18,620 bases of DNA, from positions 1 to 18,620 of the forward strand of contig CAYPEK010000088.1 of NCBI GenBank assembly GCA_964409645.1, in the 5' to 3' direction. The translations under genes and the position numbers were made by a program. The stretch is from CAYPEK01 sp964409645 (lineage in GTDB: Bacteria > UBP15 > UBA6099). The notes under the pieces were generated by a model. That model saw nothing but the letters and a program-made list of their open reading frames with translations. It was not told where the DNA came from and ran no database searches. Below, in pieces: positions 7,381 to 15,290 of this stretch. Within the stretch, counting starts at the first letter, position 1; each line of letters begins with the position of its first letter.

Positions 7381-9708
7381 ATGTTTCTAAAACATTTCTT
7401 AATCGGCTATACTTTAACCTTGATGGCTTCTGTTGACAGACAAACTTCCGTCAGACGTCAAACATCAATTATTATGTTGCTGTCAATCACCGGCATTGCA
7501 GCCGGTGCGCTTCTGACGCAAATCCCTCTGCTCAATGTCGTCGGCTACGAATTCTCCGCCCTTATGGGATTTGCTGGAGCCGTTATTGGGGCATGCGCCG
7601 GAATTTCATTCGGGTCGAGATTCAGGTTTCAGCCAGAGAACGATAAAACATTGAAAAACATATTCATTCAATATTACCAATCCGTATGCATCGCCTCTTT
7701 CCCGGTTGCGATTGTTTATCTGATAGTCTCCATACACGCCTTCTTCATTCAGAAATGCAACATGATGACCGGCTTGTTTTGCTTGATTGTCATCCCCTCA
7801 ATACTTGTTTACGCAGCAGGAGGGCTCGCGGCGGCAAGATTGTTTAAAAATAAGTCTGCATCATTCCTGTTCGTCACTTTGTTTTTCATTGCCACATGCA
7901 TCCATTCACTTCTAATTTTCTATTTCTCGCCTACTATGTCTGTTCCTAACATTACGATCGGATTCGTTTCCGTGACCGGATTCACTGGCTATGGAATGAG
8001 TGTGCCTTCGTATCTGATCTTACAGAGAGCGATCTCGTGCATTTTCGCTGTTATATTTCTGAGTATTGCATTAGTCCTTTTTAAATTACCCAATGGCAAA
8101 TCCCGCCATTTTTTCGGCTTCGCGACAATATCAATTGCCGGATTATCCATTGTCGCCCTCGCTTTTTTCTTTCCGTACCAATCGGGCCTTGGCGCAAACA
8201 AATCATTACTGAACAAGGAATTGCCAAAAAAGTTCGTAACCGAACATCTCATTATCTACTACTCACCAACAAAAGGCTTCGACCCTAAATCAGCCGCAAT
8301 GTTCGGTGAATGGTATATTCGTAGTATTAAGAAAGGCATCGATTCAAAAAAAGTTGATAAAATAACCGTCTATCTCTATAAGTCGGCTGATCAGATGGAC
8401 AATCTGTTCGGCGCTTCAGACTATTTCTTTACAGCTCCGTGGCGACGGGAAATACATATCCGTTCAGACGCTGTCTCTACCGACATATTTAAACACGAAC
8501 TCGTTCATGCGGTCATGGGAACCTACTCGAAAGACATTTTAAAAGTTCCATATAACATGGGACTTATCGAGGGAACCGCAACTGCGATCGAGAAAAATTA
8601 TTTCCGCGGACCGGAATTTCAGAAATACTTCGCGGCCGCCTTGAAGGTCGGCGTCATCGCACCGCCAGAAGAAACAATGTCCGCAACCGGTTTCGGCAGC
8701 GCATCTATGTTCAAATCATACAACATGGCGGGCGGATTCATTGGCTACCTGATCTACTTATACGGTCCTGAGAAATTCAAGCATTTTTATGCGAGCGGGA
8801 ATGCCGTATCCGTTTACGGCAAAAACATAGGCGATCTCGGTAAAGATTGGTATCGATGGCTTAAAACACAGCCAGCCGCACAAAAAGACATGACTTTCGC
8901 TAAAATGATTTACAGCAACTCCGTAAACCCGGCGTTTTTCAAAACGAATTGTCCTCGTGTCGGCACACACGACACATCGATAAATCCCTACGATCAAATT
9001 CACGACCTCGCAGCGGACGGTCGCATCGATGAAGCGCTCAAACTTTGCAACAGCGCCTATCCCAATCAAACTTCCGATTTTCGCAACTTAATCAAAGCCG
9101 ATGTCCTTATCAAGGTAAAACGTTACGATCTGGCCATCAACCTGCTGGAGCCAATCGCTTTAAACAAAAATGCGTCTCTTTCCGATAGGAATGAAGCATT
9201 GATGAACCTCGCCTGCGCCTACTCCGGAAAAGAAGATTATGAGCGTGCGTCCTCAGCTTTGGCGAAGAAAAGGAAGCTTGACCTTGCGTTACCGGACAAG
9301 GATGAAGCAATGTTTCGCGTTCTGAAACGTGGAAAATCCAGACGTTTTTTCTTTAATTTATTCTGCGCAGACAGTCCCTCAAATGTTGTTGACAACGCAA
9401 TAAAATCAGACCCTGATTTCGGAGTCTTAAGACTGATAAGAATCAGGAAGTCCGAAATAAATCTCAAAGACCCCGATTTTATTTCGTTCATGGCCAATAC
9501 CGTCGGTATGAATTCGACAAAAATTAGTTTGTTGTTTATCGGCGGCGATAACGCAGCCTTATCGCACGATTACGACTCCGCTGAAAGAGCTTACACAGCC
9601 ATAATGGCATTATCGGACGATGTTGTTACTAAATTCGAGGCAAAAGAACGCTTGAATCGAATAATTTTCTTTAAGAATTACCGGTCGCCTGACAGCCCGA
9701 TACGTTGA
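7381..9708 (+). CDS. Polytopic membrane protein with HELVH metallopeptidase domain and C-terminal helical repeats
   Basis: About eight hydrophobic segments fill the first 280 residues. A soluble domain follows with the zinc motif HELVH (H372, E373, H376) and a third-ligand candidate E397 in MGLIEGTATAIEK, 21 residues later. This is the gluzincin pattern and resembles Peptidase_MA-like families. From about residue 540 the protein turns helical with TPR-like pairs (GRIDEALKLCNSAYP, KRYDLAINLLEPI, EDYERASSALAKK). Length is 775 residues from ATG 7381. A TTG at 7372 is also in frame, and neither start has a clear ribosome binding site. The substrate is unknown. The gene diverges from the radical SAM gene across a 76-base spacer. 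It ends 8 bases from the convergent CoA-binding gene. Confidence 0.75.
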   Translation: MFLKHFLIGYTLTLMASVDRQTSVRRQTSIIMLLSITGIAAGALLTQIPLLNVVGYEFSALMGFAGAVIGACAGISFGSRFRFQPENDKTLKNIFIQYYQSVCIASFPVAIVYLIVSIHAFFIQKCNMMTGLFCLIVIPSILVYAAGGLAAARLFKNKSASFLFVTLFFIATCIHSLLIFYFSPTMSVPNITIGFVSVTGFTGYGMSVPSYLILQRAISCIFAVIFLSIALVLFKLPNGKSRHFFGFATISIAGLSIVALAFFFPYQSGLGANKSLLNKELPKKFVTEHLIIYYSPTKGFDPKSAAMFGEWYIRSIKKGIDSKKVDKITVYLYKSADQMDNLFGASDYFFTAPWRREIHIRSDAVSTDIFKHELVHAVMGTYSKDILKVPYNMGLIEGTATAIEKNYFRGPEFQKYFAAALKVGVIAPPEETMSATGFGSASMFKSYNMAGGFIGYLIYLYGPEKFKHFYASGNAVSVYGKNIGDLGKDWYRWLKTQPAAQKDMTFAKMIYSNSVNPAFFKTNCPRVGTHDTSINPYDQIHDLAADGRIDEALKLCNSAYPNQTSDFRNLIKADVLIKVKRYDLAINLLEPIALNKNASLSDRNEALMNLACAYSGKEDYERASSALAKKRKLDLALPDKDEAMFRVLKRGKSRRFFFNLFCADSPSNVVDNAIKSDPDFGVLRLIRIRKSEINLKDPDFISFMANTVGMNSTKISLLFIGGDNAALSHDYDSAERAYTAIMALSDDVVTKFEAKERLNRIIFFKNYRSPDSPIR

Positions 9709-9716
9709 AAATAAAT

Positions 9717-10166
9717 TTATTTTTTTAACCCGGCGTGCGTTTTCTTCATGCACCGGTCCATTATCACAATAAGCCCGGCCGCTTTTGCAGTATCGCTTGC
9801 CTCGTTATTCACTATCCCTTCCTGCATCCATACCACCTTTGCGCCTATCGCCACCGCATCTCTCACAATATCCGGGACATCTTTCGGCGGCCTGAATATG
9901 TCCACTATATCTATTGCTTCAGGGATATCATTCAAACTCTTATAAGATTTTTCGCCTTCTATTTCGTCTGCGTTCGGATTTACCGGAAAAACCTTATATC
10001 CGGCATCGATTAAATATCTTCCGACTTGATTGCTTGCTTTTTCCGGATTAGCGGACATACCCACAACCGCTACTGTTTTTGATTCTGTCAGCACTTTATG
10101 TATTGTGTCGTTATCCACTATTTCAAATGCCACTTCGCAAACACTATGTTTTTCGTCTCCGGGCAT
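9717..10166 (-). CDS. CoA-binding domain protein (YccU-like)
   Basis: This 149-residue protein is essentially one CoA-binding Rossmann domain of the CoA_binding_2 type. KTVAVVGMSANPEKASNQVGRYL (about residues 30-52) is the nucleotide-binding start. YKVFPVNPNADEI and the later segment GAKVVWMQEGIVNNEA follow, both typical of the family. Biochemical role in most bacteria is undefined; CoA or acyl-CoA binding is the family expectation. GGAGGG lies 6 bases upstream of the ATG. It starts 13 bases after the SagB-type gene and is the last gene of the operon. Confidence 0.85.
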   Translation of the reverse strand: MPGDEKHSVCEVAFEIVDNDTIHKVLTESKTVAVVGMSANPEKASNQVGRYLIDAGYKVFPVNPNADEIEGEKSYKSLNDIPEAIDIVDIFRPPKDVPDIVRDAVAIGAKVVWMQEGIVNNEASDTAKAAGLIVIMDRCMKKTHAGLKK

Positions 10167-10179
10167 ATCATTCCCTCCG

Positions 10180-10833
10180 TTATTTAGGATACCCTACCGA
10201 TTGCGCGAGAATAATATTCTGTCCCTTCGACAATTTCATCTCCTTCGCCAGCGCTGTTCTGTCGATAGCGCCCCTCACATAAGTCGCAAGCCCTTCCGAC
10301 GCGCAGTAAAGATAAACATTCTGTGAAATGAAACCCGTGTCCGCGGCTGAATACATTATCTTGTCCTCTTTCGCCCCCATCTTCATCTGGCCGAAATCTG
10401 CAACATATATCAAACTCACCGGCGACTCCCCCGCCTGTTTTTGCATTCCAGTCGCCGCCCGAATATCCTTTTCGACAATCAGCTTCAAATCGTGTTCCTT
10501 CGCCTCGTATAAATACAACCCCTCCGGCAGCGCGACATACACAGCTATCTCCTGCCCGTTCATCGCGGACGGCGCCGTCCTCTTACCCGAATCCTGCCTG
10601 TTGATACCAAACGCCGCCCAGAGCAGATTCGACAACTGCTTATCCGTAAGTTTCTTATCACTGAACTCGCGGCTCGTCTTCCGCTCCTTCAGCGCCTTCA
10701 TCAGTGGCATCCCGCCTTCCATGTCCGGCGGCGGCAGTTTAATCAGTGCGTCGCTTCCGAACGTAACGCCCACAGCCATCAAAAATGCGATTCCGGCCGC
10801 CAATGTGACTATCAACACTTTATGCCTTCTCAT
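10180..10833 (-). CDS. Exported SagB-type nitroreductase-family oxidoreductase
   Basis: This 217-residue protein has an N-terminal hydrophobic segment after MRRHK (about residues 6-25), a signal peptide or anchor. The remainder is an FMN-binding nitroreductase fold of the SagB/ThcOx group. LPPPDMEGGMPLMKALKERK and TSREFSDKKLTDKQLSNLLWAAFG form the FMN-contacting N-terminal part, and SAADTGFISQNVYLYCASEGL is the dimer-helix region. SagB relatives oxidise azolines in peptide natural products. Exported single-domain versions with no partner genes, as here, have no settled function. GGAGG is 7 bases upstream of ATG. It starts 12 bases after the helicase gene and precedes the CoA-binding gene by 13. 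Confidence 0.82.
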   Translation of the reverse strand: MRRHKVLIVTLAAGIAFLMAVGVTFGSDALIKLPPPDMEGGMPLMKALKERKTSREFSDKKLTDKQLSNLLWAAFGINRQDSGKRTAPSAMNGQEIAVYVALPEGLYLYEAKEHDLKLIVEKDIRAATGMQKQAGESPVSLIYVADFGQMKMGAKEDKIMYSAADTGFISQNVYLYCASEGLATYVRGAIDRTALAKEMKLSKGQNIILAQSVGYPK

Positions 10834-10845
10834 ATCCGCCTCCGT

Positions 10846-13056
10846 TCATATTTTTCGGATGGGCGCTGAATCCAACGACAACCACCAGACCCCGCGTCCC
10901 GGAAAACTTACAGCTATATCTTCACCCTTCACCTTCATCACGGTTCCGACTCCAAGTTCCTCATGCTCTATCTTATTTCCCGGTCTGAAACGTCCGAACC
11001 GTGTCGTCTCCCCGACATTGTCCTCATCCGATTCATAGCCTTTTCGGCGGCGCGGCGCAATTTCGCTGTCGTTACTCTCGTCGGAACCGTCGAAAAAACT
11101 CTCCCCGTTACCGGCGCGTCCACTCGGGCAGCTCAGAACCTCGAAATGCTCCGACCCTATCTCATCCACAAATCGCGACACATTATTGTGCTCGATATGT
11201 CCGAACCTTAGTCTCGACCGGCACGCCGTCATATACAACTGCTCCCTGCTACGCGTTATGCCGACATAACACAACCGGCGCTCCTCGGTGTCGCCCCCCG
11301 ATTCCTCTATAGACGTCCTATGCGGAAGAATGTTTTCCTCGATGCCGGCGATAAAAACCACCGGAAACTCGAGTCCCTTAGCGCTGTGCAGAGTCATCAG
11401 CCTCACAACCCCGTCACCCTCAACGTCCACATCCACATCCGACTTCAACGAAACGTGCGAAAGGAACCCTTCAAGCGTAGGCTGCGACGTGCTGTTCTCG
11501 TATTCGGCGGCTATATTAATGAACTCATCCAGATTCTCCGTCCGGTCCAACCCTTCCGTCTTTTCCAGACTTTCCAGATATTTATAATAACCGGTTTCGA
11601 CGGACGTGTTTTTTATTAAATCCGTAATACTCATTTCCTGCCGCGATTCATGCAGCTTTTTCAGAGCCTTAATCAGCGGCAGCGCTTTCGGCGGAAAGCC
11701 TTTCGGCAACTTCTTCTCTTCTTCAGGAATCGAAAAGAGAGAGCCATACTGAAAAGCAACCTCCTCGATCTTGAGAAGGCTTTTTTCGCCGATTCCGCGC
11801 CGTGGTGAATTCGCTATTCGTCCGAACGAAACCAAATCCTTCGGATTCTCCACAACGCGCAGATATGCGATTATATCCTTGATCTCCTTGCGATCGTAAA
11901 ACGCCGTGGCGTTTACAAGAATGTATCTTAGTCCGGCCGTGATGAAAATTTCCTCGAACACCCGCGTCTGCGCACGCGAACGGAATAGAACGGCTATATC
12001 ATCCGGCCTGTAGCCTTCCGAAAAAAGGTAATCCACCTCACGCGCTACAAAAAGAGCCTCCTCCCGCTCATCCCATGCGAGATGAAGTTTCAAAGGATTG
12101 CCGTCGCCAAGATCGGACCACAGTCTTTTCTCCCTCACTCCGGGATTGAAACGGATGAGAGAATTAGCCGCGTTAAGAATATTCTGCTTCGACCTGTAGT
12201 TCCTTTCGAGAGTCACCACCGTAACGTCGTCGAAATCGCGCTCGAACGACAGCACATTGCCCGCATCCGCGCCGCGCCAGCCGTATATCGACTGGTCGAG
12301 ATCGCCGACAACCGTGATATTTCCGTCCGCGGGCACAAGCCCCATCAGAATCTCGTACTGCACGTGATTCGTGTCCTGATACTCATCCACCAGCACAAAC
12401 TTGAACCGGCTCCTGTATCGCTCCAGAACCCCTTCGTTCGTCTTGAACAACTTGAGTGTCTTGAGCAACAGATCGTCGAAATCTAACGCGTTGTTCTGGA
12501 CCAGCCTCTTCTCATACTGCTCCGCAATCTCCTGAATGTAATCGCCGAGGTTTTCGTGCATTCCGACGTACTGCGCCGGCTTCACACAGAAATTCTTCGA
12601 ACGCGATAAAATGTTTGCAATCCTGCCGGGCGCGAATTCCGACGTCGTAGGCAGTTCCATTGCCTTCAGAATTGCTTTTATACAATTCCTCGCGTCCGTT
12701 TCGTCGTATATCGAATATGAGCTGTCATAGCCGCATTCGAGTTTTTCGATATTCCTTCGCAAAATGTAATTGCAGAATGAGTGAAATGTAGAAAGCATTA
12801 CCCCCTTCGCGCGTTCGCCGACCAGCGCAACCGTCCTCTCGCGCATCTCGTCCGCGGCCTTGTTCGTGAACGTCAGTGCGAGAATCTGCGTCGGCACAAC
12901 ACCGAGCCCGTCAATTAGATAAGCTATCCGATGTGTGATGACACGCGTCTTGCCCGTTCCGGCGCCAGCTACTATAAGCAGCGGGCCGGTGAAATGCTTA
13001 ACGGCCTCTTCCTGTTGGGGGTTCAGGCCTTCGAGAGGATTTGTTTTTATCGTCAT
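10846..13056 (-). CDS. pcrA: ATP-dependent DNA helicase, UvrD/PcrA family
   Basis: This superfamily 1A 3'-5' helicase acts in nucleotide excision and mismatch repair and in removing RecA or stalled polymerases. All motifs are present: Walker A GAGTGKT at 31-37, Ia (ALTFTNKAADEMRER), Walker B DEYQDTN at 224-230, motif III (GDLDQSIYGWRGAD) at 251-264, motif IV (LERNYRSKQNIL), V (VRLMTLHSAKGLEFPVVF) and VI (EERRLCYVGITRSREQLY). The C-terminal GVGTVMKVKGEDIAVSFPGRG resembles the Tudor-like PcrA end that contacts RNA polymerase. Its 736 residues match the family length. Its first 59 bases overlap the end of the small membrane-protein gene in another frame, suggesting coupled translation. Confidence 0.95.
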   Translation of the reverse strand: MTIKTNPLEGLNPQQEEAVKHFTGPLLIVAGAGTGKTRVITHRIAYLIDGLGVVPTQILALTFTNKAADEMRERTVALVGERAKGVMLSTFHSFCNYILRRNIEKLECGYDSSYSIYDETDARNCIKAILKAMELPTTSEFAPGRIANILSRSKNFCVKPAQYVGMHENLGDYIQEIAEQYEKRLVQNNALDFDDLLLKTLKLFKTNEGVLERYRSRFKFVLVDEYQDTNHVQYEILMGLVPADGNITVVGDLDQSIYGWRGADAGNVLSFERDFDDVTVVTLERNYRSKQNILNAANSLIRFNPGVREKRLWSDLGDGNPLKLHLAWDEREEALFVAREVDYLFSEGYRPDDIAVLFRSRAQTRVFEEIFITAGLRYILVNATAFYDRKEIKDIIAYLRVVENPKDLVSFGRIANSPRRGIGEKSLLKIEEVAFQYGSLFSIPEEEKKLPKGFPPKALPLIKALKKLHESRQEMSITDLIKNTSVETGYYKYLESLEKTEGLDRTENLDEFINIAAEYENSTSQPTLEGFLSHVSLKSDVDVDVEGDGVVRLMTLHSAKGLEFPVVFIAGIEENILPHRTSIEESGGDTEERRLCYVGITRSREQLYMTACRSRLRFGHIEHNNVSRFVDEIGSEHFEVLSCPSGRAGNGESFFDGSDESNDSEIAPRRRKGYESDEDNVGETTRFGRFRPGNKIEHEELGVGTVMKVKGEDIAVSFPGRGVWWLSLDSAPIRKI

Positions 13057-13255
13057 CTTCTATATCAACTGCCCATTTTATTCGCTTTCCGTAATCATTC
13101 GACACTTCTTTCATCCCGGCAACCTTTTCCTCATATTCGCGGGCCTGCTTTTTAAGATTCAAATTCGTCGATCTATTCTTTTTAAATAGCCTCACCATTA
13201 CCAATATGAGAACCAGCACTCCGAAAAACATAAAAAAGTTTCCAAATATATTCAT
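12998..13255 (-). CDS. Small single-pass membrane protein with short coiled coil, PspB-like in outline
   Basis: This 85-residue protein has an N-terminal membrane segment (about residues 5-24, FFMFFGVLVLILVMVRLF). A basic stretch and a charged heptad-like helix follow (KKQAREYEEKVAGMKEV), then DYGKRIKWAVDIEDDD and a basic, proline-rich tail. The order membrane helix, coiled coil, RI(K)..-acidic end recalls phage-shock PspB, but this is outline similarity only. The start at 13255 puts the helix first, with GAGAG about 7 bases upstream. An ATG at 13330 in the same frame has a better AGGGG site and would add 25 residues, so the start is open. Its 3' end overlaps the helicase gene by 59 bases. 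Confidence 0.6.
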   Translation of the reverse strand: MNIFGNFFMFFGVLVLILVMVRLFKKNRSTNLNLKKQAREYEEKVAGMKEVSNDYGKRIKWAVDIEDDDKNKSSRRPEPPTGRGR

Positions 13256-13414
13256 GTCACATCTCTCTCGCTTCTCGCTCGGACTATACAACCGGCAACC
13301 CGTAAACATCCATGATTCTAACAAAAACATCCTGTCCCCTCAAGAAAACTCATTTCATCGACAATTCGCACGCGCCCATTTTTTCTCTCTTCTGGACTCC
13401 ACACGGCACACTGT

Positions 13415-13426
13415 ATAGAATTCTAT
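13415..13426. promoter_or_regulatory. 12-bp perfect palindrome upstream of uxaE (operator candidate)
   Basis: ATAGAATTCTAT is self-complementary over 12 bases and lies 80 bases before the uxaE start. It is in the spacer shared with the divergent membrane-protein/helicase operon. A CATAAT box follows at 13429-13434, but no convincing -35 box is present. A regulator binding site is possible; chance occurrence in this AT-rich patch is not excluded. Confidence 0.3.
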
Positions 13427-13506
13427 TTCATAATTTATTTATGTCCGCATTTCATGTTCGAGCGGGCGGTAATTCCGGCGGAAGACATTATTAAATGGAG
13501 GAAGAC

Positions 13507-15084
13507 ATGAAAGCGATAGCTGAAATCCTTTTCAAAGAAAACATTTTTAAAACTGACGGCCCGGTATCCGAAGGCACAAAATCAAAACTGAAGGCTGCGG
13601 ACAACACAATATATCCCGACTCCGCGTGTGTGACCGGCGGACAGGTTTACATGTTAAAGAAAATCCGCCGCGGCAGACAGATATTGGTATTTGCGGCCGA
13701 CGGTACTGAACCTGCCCCCGGTTTCACGGGAGAATTGTCCAAAATCGACGAAAGTATTTCAGTCAAAGCATGCGATACACAGCACGCGAATATGGTGCTC
13801 TTAAGAGAATTATTCCCGTTCATCAGGCCTATGCCGCTCGGTCTTAAAACCTCTTTCGGCATGGGCGACCGCATCGGAAACGCCACCCCCGGCCACATCA
13901 AAGCCATTCGCGATTACGATGCCGCACCGATACTCCCCCAGCAGTCAATAAGAGAGATGACACGCACAGGCCGCACCCCCGACAACGTGATGGACGACGC
14001 CTGCCTCGGCGTTTTCCAGTGCGGCTACCGATTCCAGTTCGGCGCTGACGCCGACCATCTTAAAACCGAGGATGATGTAAGGTCCACTTTCGCCGCTGGA
14101 TTTACCTTTTTTACGATCGACCCGTCGGACCAACTGAACTTCAATGCGGACAAAATGCCGGAAGCCGACATAAATACAGCTTTCGACGCTCTTTTCGATG
14201 ATGTTAAGGACAAGGAATCGCTGCTTTCGCGCTATGAAAAGAAGGTTGAACTTTCAGACCCGGAAACCGGCTCGAAACTTTTCATCAACGTAACTCCGGA
14301 AGAAATTAAACGTATCGCTGTCAAATATCTTTCGTCAATAAGGCATACGGTCAAAATGTACAGACTGCTTCTTGACCTCGCGGGCAGCGCAGACAAATTC
14401 GATTTCGAGATGTCGGTTGACGAAACTCCGGAATCGACCACTCTCGCCGAACACTATTTTGTCGCCGTCGAACTCCGCCGCGCGGGCGTTCTCGTTCAGA
14501 GTCTCGCGCCGCGATTCCCCGGCGAATTCCAGAAAGGAATCGACTACATAGGCGACCGCGATACGTTCGAGGCGATGCTCATTCGGCATGAAATGATTGC
14601 GAAGGCCTTCGGACCGTACAAACTCAGCATTCATTCCGGCAGCGATAAGTTCCGGATTTTCCCCATTGTCGGAAAGGTGACAAAAGGCCTCTTCCACGAA
14701 AAAACCGCCGGCACGAGCTATCTCGAAGCGATGCGCGTCGTCGCCCGCAGAGCGCCTGCGTTATACCGCGAAATCCACGCTTACGCGCTTTCGAGATTCG
14801 AGGAAGACAGAGCCTCGTATCACGTGACAACCCGGCTCGAATCGATACCGAATGTAAAAACAGTTGCCGACGACCATCTCGAACTTCTCTTCGACGCAAT
14901 CGATCCGCGACAGCTTATTCACATCACTTACGGCTCCGTCCTGACGCAACGCGACGAAAACGGCAAACTGGTGTTTTACGACCGGATAATGGACGTACTC
15001 GACGAGTATGAAGATGATTATTACGAAGGACTTGCCAAGCACTTCGGAAAACACGTCAATTCGCTCGGAATAAAACCGCGCTGA
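13507..15084 (+). CDS. uxaE: Tagaturonate epimerase
   Basis: UxaE interconverts D-tagaturonate and D-fructuronate, letting galacturonate catabolism feed the fructuronate/mannonate route without UxaB/UxaA. This 525-residue protein has the family's full length. It has hallmark segments I recognise, including SFGMGDRIGNATPGHI near the start, DETPESTTLAEHYFVAVELR, LAPRFPGEFQKGIDYIGD, and LSIHSGSDKFRIFP with H376. The C-terminal VTYGSVL-like segment reads HITYGSVL. ATG 13507 is preferred over 13495 because GGAGGAAG lies immediately before it. No other uronate-pathway gene is in the window, so it stands alone as a single gene. Function rests on family recognition. Confidence 0.88.
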   Translation: MKAIAEILFKENIFKTDGPVSEGTKSKLKAADNTIYPDSACVTGGQVYMLKKIRRGRQILVFAADGTEPAPGFTGELSKIDESISVKACDTQHANMVLLRELFPFIRPMPLGLKTSFGMGDRIGNATPGHIKAIRDYDAAPILPQQSIREMTRTGRTPDNVMDDACLGVFQCGYRFQFGADADHLKTEDDVRSTFAAGFTFFTIDPSDQLNFNADKMPEADINTAFDALFDDVKDKESLLSRYEKKVELSDPETGSKLFINVTPEEIKRIAVKYLSSIRHTVKMYRLLLDLAGSADKFDFEMSVDETPESTTLAEHYFVAVELRRAGVLVQSLAPRFPGEFQKGIDYIGDRDTFEAMLIRHEMIAKAFGPYKLSIHSGSDKFRIFPIVGKVTKGLFHEKTAGTSYLEAMRVVARRAPALYREIHAYALSRFEEDRASYHVTTRLESIPNVKTVADDHLELLFDAIDPRQLIHITYGSVLTQRDENGKLVFYDRIMDVLDEYEDDYYEGLAKHFGKHVNSLGIKPR

Positions 15085-15129
15085 TGATAGTCACAATAAT
15101 TCAGATCGGATGAAATGACATTGTAATTA

Positions 15130-15149
15130 AACACAGAGGGCACAGAGAA
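15130..15149. repeat. CACAGAG-type dispersed repeat fragment
   Basis: The motif ACACAGAGGGCACAGAGAAA holds two CACAGAG units. Strings of this kind occur scattered between genes in many environmental bacterial genomes, from general knowledge. It precedes the palindrome at 15166-15192 by 16 bases, so the two may form one repeat unit. Confidence 0.4.
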
Positions 15150-15165
15150 AGACAAAAAAGCGTTT

Positions 15166-15192
15166 GTAGGGGCACGTTGCACGTGCCCCTAC
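15166..15192. repeat. Perfect palindromic intergenic repeat (REP/MITE-like)
   Basis: GTAGGGGCACGT and its exact reverse complement ACGTGCCCCTAC flank the 3-base loop TGC, a 12-bp perfect stem. GTAGGGGC...GCCCCTAC palindromes are a known type of dispersed extragenic repeat. It has no T-run after it on either strand, so it is not a typical terminator. It lies between the convergent uxaE and nitroreductase genes. No transposase is present. Confidence 0.75.
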
Positions 15193-15248
15193 TGACATGA
15201 ACAAAAAAATGTGCCGACAACGAAGCAGTTCGTCGCTATGAACATCGC

Positions 15249-15280
15249 CCCGGATTCGTTTCTTTATTGACGAATCCGGG
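15249..15280. terminator. Long hairpin between convergent genes (possible bidirectional terminator)
   Basis: CCCGGATTCG (15249-15258) pairs perfectly with CGAATCCGGG (15271-15280) around a 12-base AT-rich loop. It lies between the uxaE stop and the nitroreductase stop, where a shared terminator is expected. The following bases are TTAAAAAAATTT on the plus strand and no T-run on the minus strand. Intrinsic termination would be atypical; it may instead protect 3' ends. Confidence 0.4.
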
Positions 15281-15290
15281 TTAAAAAAAT

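Noticed and set aside
9708..9723. A 16-base all-A/T palindrome between convergent genes
   Set aside because: There is no G/C stem, so it would make a poor terminator. It is explained by the AT-rich gene ends.
12082..12486. A 134-codon frame and others opposite the helicase
   Set aside because: These are shadows in a certain coding region, with no ribosome binding site or domain.
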